This document shows positions 58,983 to 64,000 of a stretch of 64,000 nt of DNA, piece after piece. The stretch spans positions 2,604,001 through 2,668,000 of the forward strand of contig CM055912.1 in the NCBI GenBank assembly GCA_029582155.1, given 5' to 3'. How positions within the stretch are numbered: position 1 is the stretch's first letter; each line of letters opens with the position of its first letter. The stretch comes from Panopea generosa. Lineage: Eukaryota; Mollusca; Bivalvia; Adapedonta; Hiatellidae. The notes under the pieces are model-generated. The model saw nothing but the letters and a program-made list of their open reading frames with translations, was not told the origin of the DNA and searched no databases. A program made the position numbers and the translations under genes.

Positions 58983-58998
58983 TGAAGTTTGCGTCCCC
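58983..58998 (-). repeat. Right terminal inverted repeat of the TTAA transposon
   Basis: Minus-strand 'ggggacgcaaacttca', directly inside TTAA at 58,999-59,002. Confidence 0.8.
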
Positions 58999-59002
58999 TT
59001 AA

Positions 59003-59085
59003 TTGTATTGAAGTTTTTAAAATTGCTTAAAAATCAAAGTACTCTCAGTACTGGAAGGAATGTTTTGACGTCGCTGAAACAATAT
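59003..59085 (-). repeat. Inverted duplication, arm B (outer part)
   Basis: In reverse complement it matches 42,548-42,640, including 'ccttccagtactgagagtac' and 'tttgattttta'. It is separated from the rest of arm B by the 8-kb transposon. Confidence 0.88.
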
Positions 59086-59259
59086 GTGTAAAACGTGGTA
59101 GATATTATTGTTACTTAACTGTTATATATTTCAAAGTAATTAAGGTACTAGAAAATGCTTTTATATCTCACTTTATTAAAAACAGGTAAATATAGGAGTT
59201 AGATAGTCTTGGATACACTGGTTTTCTTTTGATGTGGACATGTTGAGCTGTTGTTTTCG
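59086..59259. other. Short spacer, nothing recognised
   Basis: Lies between the end of arm B and the 92-bp array. Confidence 0.4.
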
Positions 59260-60262
59260 ATGAAATACAGTGGTTGTTTGACACCAGATTGGGTTATTGG
59301 ATTAAGTTCATGAAAGTACTTAAGGTACTGGAAGGCGTGTTTGGGGACGCTACGTAACACTGTGGTTGTTTGACACCAGATTGGGTTATTGGATTAAGTT
59401 CATCAAGGTACTAAAGTTACTGGAAGGCGTGTTTGAGTACGCTACGTAACACAGTTGTTGTTTGACACCAGATTAGGTTATTGGATTTCATCAAGGTATT
59501 AAAGGTTCTTGAAGGCGTGTTTGAATACGCTATGTAACACAGTTGTTGTTTGACAACAGATTGGGTTATTGGTGTAAGTTCATCAAGGTACTGGAAGACG
59601 TGTTTCAGTACGCTACGTAACACAATGGTTGTTTGTCACCAGATTGGGTTATTGGAGTAAGCTCATCAAGGTACTAACGGTACTGGAAGGCATATATGAG
59701 TACGCTACGTAACACAGTGGTTGTTTGTCACCAGACTGAGTTATTGGAGTAAGCTCATCAAGGTATTAAAGTTACTGGTAGGTGTGTTTGAGTACGCTAT
59801 GTAACACAGTGGTTGTTTGACACCATATTGGGTTATTTATTGGAGTCAGTTTATCAAGGTACTAAAGGTACTGGAATGCGTGGCGTGTTTGGGTACGCTA
59901 CGTATCACAGTGCTTATTTGACACCAGATTGGATTATTGGATTAAGTTAATCAAGGTACTAAAGTTAATGGAAGACGTGTTTGAGTACGCTACGTAACAC
60001 TGTGGTTGTTTGACACCAGATTGGGTTATTGGATTAAGTTCATCAAGGTAATAAAGTTACTGGAAGGCGTGTTTGAGTACGCTACGTAACACTGTGGTTG
60101 TTTAACACCAGATTGGGTTATTGGATTAAGTTCATCAAGGTAGTAAAGTTACTGGAAGGCATGTTTGAGTACGCTACGTAACACAGTGGATGTTTGATAC
60201 TATATTGGGTTATTTATTGGAGTCAGTTTATCAAGGTACTAAAAGTACTGAAATGCGTGTTT
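59260..60262. repeat. 92-bp satellite array, about 11 copies
   Basis: The unit includes 'tggaaggcgtgtttgagtac', 'gctacgtaacacagtggttg', 'tttgacaccagattgggtta' and 'ttggattaagttcatcaagg'. Some units carry an added 'ttat' (for example near 59,834 and 60,214) or a 'gcgt' doubling (near 59,878). A 68-codon minus frame at 59,417-59,623 is a by-product. Confidence 0.95.
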
Positions 60263-61524
60263 AAGTACGAAAGAAAATATGGTTTATACACCAGGCCTCT
60301 AATTCCCCAACACAACACATTGATGTATATACTTAAATACTTATATGTAAGAAATGCAGTTTGATGATTTTAAACTGGTTCCAGTAAAAGTGCACATGGT
60401 TTCTTTTATATATATTTTATACTAAAGAATTAACTAGTTAGAATTGAGTTAGCATTTATAAATTTATAAATATATATACATATTCTTTAGTTTAACATCA
60501 ATAATTAAAAAAACATAATTATATTTTTAATTGTTATTTATTAACTACTTAATGAATGGAAATCATATTTAACGTGCACTCGTATGGAAACCAGTCTGTA
60601 ATGATGCACACCTCAATGCATTCCTATATTAAGCATTTAACCATATACTTAAATAGGTTGGAGAAGGTGTAAGCTTTGACGTTTGTTCTTTAATCTATAG
60701 TAAATAATAAAAGTTTCAAGGCTTGTCATTGATGGAGAGACCAAAATGAAAGAAGTGGAACTTACATTTTACTGTTTGTCAACCTCTGCACTACCAAAAT
60801 ATGATAAAAAACGTGTAGGGGTTATGTGTCATATAAGATATTGTGTCTGCTCATTGTGTACACTGTTGAAAATTCCGAAATCATGTATTAATACCCTGAT
60901 TTTTAATCATCTTCTTTTATCTTTATTCACAATACAAACATGACAATGCTTTCAAAATGTTCAAAATACACCAATTATGACATTCAAATAAAATAAATGA
61001 GCATTAAAATAAGGAAACTGCATTGTTAAAGAAGAAGAAACATGGATTATTTATAACTGCCATTATGCGACAGTCCCTCGGAAGCACTTTCTGTTTCTAA
61101 TGGTATTACTCTGCCAGAAACAAATTCCTGGGAGTAGATATATAAATCGGAGTAAGAATTGCAGAGCTGGCTTCATTGTCACCAACATTGTACTTAAATA
61201 CTTAAGTAAGTTTTGACTGGATATCTGTCTATTATATAATCGATATCAAAGAAACCGTTTCCAGTTTTAATGGAATCAGTCTAAAATCGTGATCATCTAG
61301 CGACTCTTCTAGATTTAAGTATTTAAGTATATATTGGTGAAACATGAGATTTGCATTGTTCCACCTGGACACTTCTCTAGATGTCATTTACCATATTATC
61401 ATCCATTTCATTTAAAACGTTTTCTCTTTCAATTTGATATCATAGTACTATTAGTATTTGAGGATTCATTAACATACCTGACAGATATCTTAAAATGAAT
61501 TTGTGTCTTTTATAGCTATTCCAA
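60263..61524. other. Intergenic, nothing recognised
   Basis: A+T-rich. The 65-codon frame at 60,746-60,943 has no recognisable domain. Confidence 0.45.
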
Positions 61525-62050
61525 TAACAGAACACCAGTCGATGTTATTACTACTGTTTTTGTGTTGACTATCATATTGTCTATACACTATCACTATTCC
61601 TATAACATAACACTAGTAGATGTTATTACTACTGTTTCTTTGTTGACTTTCATATTGTCTATACACTATCACTATTCCTATAACATAACACTTGTAGATT
61701 TTACAACTATTGTGTCCATGTCGACTATAATATTGTCTATACACTATCACTATTTCTATAACACGACACTAGTAGATGTTATTACTACGTTTTCCATGTC
61801 GACTATCATATAGTACATACACTATCACTATTTTTATAACAGGAAACTAGTAGATTTTACAACTATTGTGTCCATGTCGACTATCATATAGTCTATACAC
61901 TATCACTATTCTTATAACAGGACACTAGTAGATCTGACTACTACTATTTCTTTGTTGACTATCATATAGTATATACACTATCACTATTCTTATAACAGGA
62001 CACAAGTCGATGTGATAATTACTGTTTCTTTATTGACTCTAATACACATT
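61525..62050. repeat. 78-bp tandem repeat, about 7 copies
   Basis: The unit includes 'actatcatattgtctataca', 'ctatcactattcctataaca', 'taacactagtagatgttatt' and 'actactgtttctttgttg'. The sequence is unrelated to the 78-bp array at 24.5-27.8 kb although the period is the same. Confidence 0.92.
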
Positions 62051-62705
62051 TACCGAATTCAAACTGACAATGTCAATATATTTTTATATGTACAAATCTA
62101 TTGACGAAGTGCTAAGTAATTAAACAAAGCTGTTAATATGGTGTTCAAACATGGTTATTTGTGCAAAAAGGGGACTGAGGTTTTACCGTTATTGCGTGAA
62201 TTCCGATCAAATAGATAAAACATTTTCATAATACAATATACGGTTTGCATTTATATATTCAAATAAAAACAAGTAATGTACTTAAGAGGCCTCACCTATA
62301 TCGCCATTTTTTTATAAGCTTAGCAGTAAAATTATATCAAACATCATATATTTAGGATATTCTGTCCAATAATTTTTATTGTATTATGTGTTTGTAATGT
62401 AAAATTCTTCATTTATATTGACCTAAAATTTACTGGTCAGTAGAGGGTCATGCTAAACCATCGACGAATAAAACGTGAAATGCCGACCTGTGTATTATCG
62501 AATTTCTCATATATAATATATACTACAGGTACGGAATCGACCATTGTCTTTGAATGCGATCTTCCTCTTTGTGATTCAATGAACATTTCATAATTTCTTG
62601 CACAGAAAGTTATAAGTGTTTTACATATCAGGTAGATTGAATGCTTTACATAAGAAATTCAATGAGCACACGTGGGTTTATTTTCTCTAATATATTGTTA
62701 CAATA
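62051..62705. other. Presumed upstream/intronic region of the B-box gene
   Basis: No frame of substance. A pyrimidine-rich acceptor 'tatttttgcag' ends at 62,714, so part of this region is probably an intron and a 5' exon should lie upstream. That exon was not identified. Confidence 0.5.
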
Positions 62706-62750
62706 TTTTTGCAGAAACGAAATACGTTTAAAGAGAAGGATATCTACGAA

Positions 62751-63746
62751 ATGGCAGTTCCGGGAAGAAAGGCAGGTGAGCTACGTACCAACAAGGAGAA
62801 GAAATCTGATGAATCCGAGGAACTCATCTGTCAGCCATGTAGTGATGATGGCTACCAACTACCCGCAGCCGGATTTTGTATCGACTGTTGTGAACATCTA
62901 TGTGCGGAGTGTTTTAGGTGTCACTGTAAACCAAGACAGACAAGACATCACCGGCTACAAGATAAAACAAAAATGCCAAGAAAGAAGTCACAGATAAAAC
63001 ACCCTGACACGAATGTTGATGAATGTCCAAAACACACAGGTGAGCTAGTATATTTTTACTGTAGCTCACATGACCAATTAGGCTGTGGTATTTGCTTTGC
63101 TGTTGACCACAAGAAATGTGACAACACAAGTTATATAGATCAAGAATATGAACACATACTTAACAAACTTGCCTCCTTTCTCCAACAAGCTGGTACTGCG
63201 ACCAGCATGACAGAACAAAATTTTAATGAGATTGAAAGTTATCAATCTGTCGCAATAAAAAATATTCGAAATTTCAGAACAGACATAAACGAATATTTTG
63301 ATAAGCTTGAAAATGACTCAATAAACAAAGTAAATGGCGTCAGAGATGAAGATCAGGCAAGCATGTGTAAAGTTGCTGACTTGTGCATTACAGTGAAACA
63401 AGATATAAACGCATTGATCCCAGAACTTGATTTTTTACACAAAACTAAACAAAACGGGAAGCTATTCACTGCTATGGACAAATCGAAACTACAGATGAAG
63501 ACAATATTTGAGAGTCTCAGCCAGATAAAGAATGATAATAAGATCACGAGGTACGAGTTTAAGCCGGAGAAGCAGATACAAGACCTGATGGAAACACTGA
63601 AGGTACTCGGGAATATTTCTGTGATCAATAAACCCCCAGACAACACAGCAAACAGCATTGTGGATGAAAACGATATCAAAACAACAAAGACAGGCAAACT
63701 GGACGCCACAGAATCACCTAGAATGGAGCAAATAAATGAAGCATAA
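62751..63746 (+). CDS. TRIM-family B-box/coiled-coil protein, probably truncated
   Basis: 331 codons from ATG at 62,751 (MAVPGRKAGEL). The start was chosen because the frame only extends 14 codons further upstream without another ATG, and a splice acceptor sits at 62,714. Residues 27-67 form a first B-box-type zinc module (C27, C30, C43, C46, C51, C54, then H66/H67). Residues 92-123 form a typical B-box2 (CPKH at 92-95, C104, H107, C112, C115, H120). Residues about 130-270 are helical and charged, consistent with the TRIM coiled coil. There is no RING finger at the N-terminus, as in many B-box-only bivalve paralogues. The family acts as ubiquitin ligases or scaffolds, often in immunity. Without RING, a ligase role is doubtful. 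The frame stops at 63,744-63,746, shorter than relatives, and the downstream bases still look coding. Confidence 0.8.
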   Translation: MAVPGRKAGELRTNKEKKSDESEELICQPCSDDGYQLPAAGFCIDCCEHLCAECFRCHCKPRQTRHHRLQDKTKMPRKKSQIKHPDTNVDECPKHTGELVYFYCSSHDQLGCGICFAVDHKKCDNTSYIDQEYEHILNKLASFLQQAGTATSMTEQNFNEIESYQSVAIKNIRNFRTDINEYFDKLENDSINKVNGVRDEDQASMCKVADLCITVKQDINALIPELDFLHKTKQNGKLFTAMDKSKLQMKTIFESLSQIKNDNKITRYEFKPEKQIQDLMETLKVLGNISVINKPPDNTANSIVDENDIKTTKTGKLDATESPRMEQINEA

Positions 63747-64000
63747 AACAAAACAACTATTCTGACGGAAGGTAATGAGAACATAGGTTCACAACAATCA
63801 GCAGACGTTCCACATAAAATTCGTCGTCTGCACAAGTACGAGTAACGAATGAACAAAGAAAGAAGAGTAAAATCAGATCAGCGACACACATTACAGATAT
63901 CGATATCAGACTACAGAGTGATACCACGTGGATTTACCACATCTCAGGATCAGTCTTGCTTCCAGAAATCCGGTTAGTTGTTCTTGATTATTATAACAGT
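63747..64000 (+). pseudogene. C-terminal continuation of the B-box gene after a stop and frameshift
   Basis: After the TAA at 63,744 the same frame stays open for 32 codons ('GNENIGSQQSADVPHKIRRL') to a TAA at 63,843. One frame over, from about 63,842 to the window end, the translation reads 'THITDIDIRLQSDTTWIYHI' and then 'SGSVLLPEIRLVVLDYYN'. This resembles the first blade of the beta-propeller/NHL-like C-terminus of bivalve TRIM proteins ('ITG...LLPD.RLVV.DY.N'). It suggests a gene with a premature stop plus a frameshift, or an assembly error. The remainder lies outside the window. Confidence 0.55.

Larger units (their letters stand above)
51029..58998 (-). mobile_element. TTAA-target DNA transposon, Kolobok-like, 8.0 kb
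   Basis: Bounded on both sides by TTAA (51,025-51,028 and 58,999-59,002). The left end reads 'ggagacgcaaacttca' and the right end, reverse-complemented, reads 'ggggacgcaaacttca'; similarity is weak beyond that. Removing the element and one TTAA joins the two parts of arm B into a segment collinear with arm A (42,548-43,620), which independently fixes the boundaries. One minus-strand gene of transposase, YqaJ-type nuclease and C-terminal exons fills 53.2-57.9 kb. The remaining 3' 2.2 kb holds smaller repeats. A TTAA target occurs in piggyBac, Kolobok and a few other groups. The transposase is of the Mutator-like type (as in Kolobok-type elements), not piggyBac. Confidence 0.87.

Noticed and set aside
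51029-58998. piggyBac transposon (also TTAA-targeting)
   Set aside because: The transposase motifs (CDGGWSKR, DGDSSVY, NLAE...RGSWNTRC) are of the Mutator-like/Kolobok type, and no piggyBac DDD domain or C-terminal ring-like Cys block is seen.
62709-62750. Longer start for the B-box protein
   Set aside because: The extension begins without an ATG and crosses a probable splice acceptor at 62,714. The first ATG in frame is at 62,751.
63353-63856. 167-codon minus-strand frame, Ser/Val/Phe-rich
   Set aside because: Shadow of the B-box gene's coiled-coil region on the other strand.

Overview
The window looks like nuclear DNA of a repeat-rich marine invertebrate, most probably a bivalve mollusc. 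The reasons are strong A+T richness, standard-code coding exons with GT-AG introns, tRNA-derived SINEs, a Ty3/gypsy retrotransposon, a TTAA-target DNA transposon with a Mutator-like/Kolobok-type transposase, a Tc1-like deletion derivative, and a B-box (TRIM-family) gene of the kind expanded in bivalves. The species was not identified. I see no bacterial gene organisation, rRNA, CRISPR array or credible functional tRNA gene.

Layout. From 1 to about 30 kb there is no supported host gene. The stretch is a succession of unrelated tandem arrays: 23 bp at 1-930, 62 bp at 7.0-10.6 kb, 52 bp at 11.5 kb, 47 bp at 13.3-15.1 kb, 34 bp at 16.6-17.4 kb, 29 bp at 18.9-21.8 kb, 78 bp at 24.5-27.8 kb and 54 bp at 29.0-29.7 kb. 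Scattered SINE copies lie between them. At 31.3-42.5 kb sits a complete but coding-dead gypsy element on the minus strand, with 1.7 kb LTRs, gag with two CCHC knuckles, protease, RT/RNase H and a DDE integrase. From 42.5 to 51.0 kb (resuming at 59.0 kb) is a large inverted duplication whose two arms share about 1 kb plus a 56-bp satellite. Its spacer carries a 91-bp array and a 377-bp Tc1-like element that kept only the end of its transposase.

The most interesting object is at 51,029-58,998: an 8-kb transposon bounded by TTAA and short inverted termini, inserted into one arm of the inverted duplication. The other arm (near 42,650) preserves the homologous unoccupied site. Its minus-strand gene encodes a Mutator-like/Kolobok-type transposase, then a YqaJ-type nuclease, then spliced C-terminal exons ending in a small Tudor/chromo-like barrel candidate. 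The copy is inactivated by one in-frame stop and about five frameshifts.

The right end (59.3-62.1 kb) has 92-bp and 78-bp arrays. They are followed by a B-box/coiled-coil gene at 62,751-63,746 whose reading frame stops early, although downstream sequence still looks like the family's C-terminal region.

All calls are from reading the sequence by eye. Copy numbers and boundaries of arrays and SINEs are approximate.
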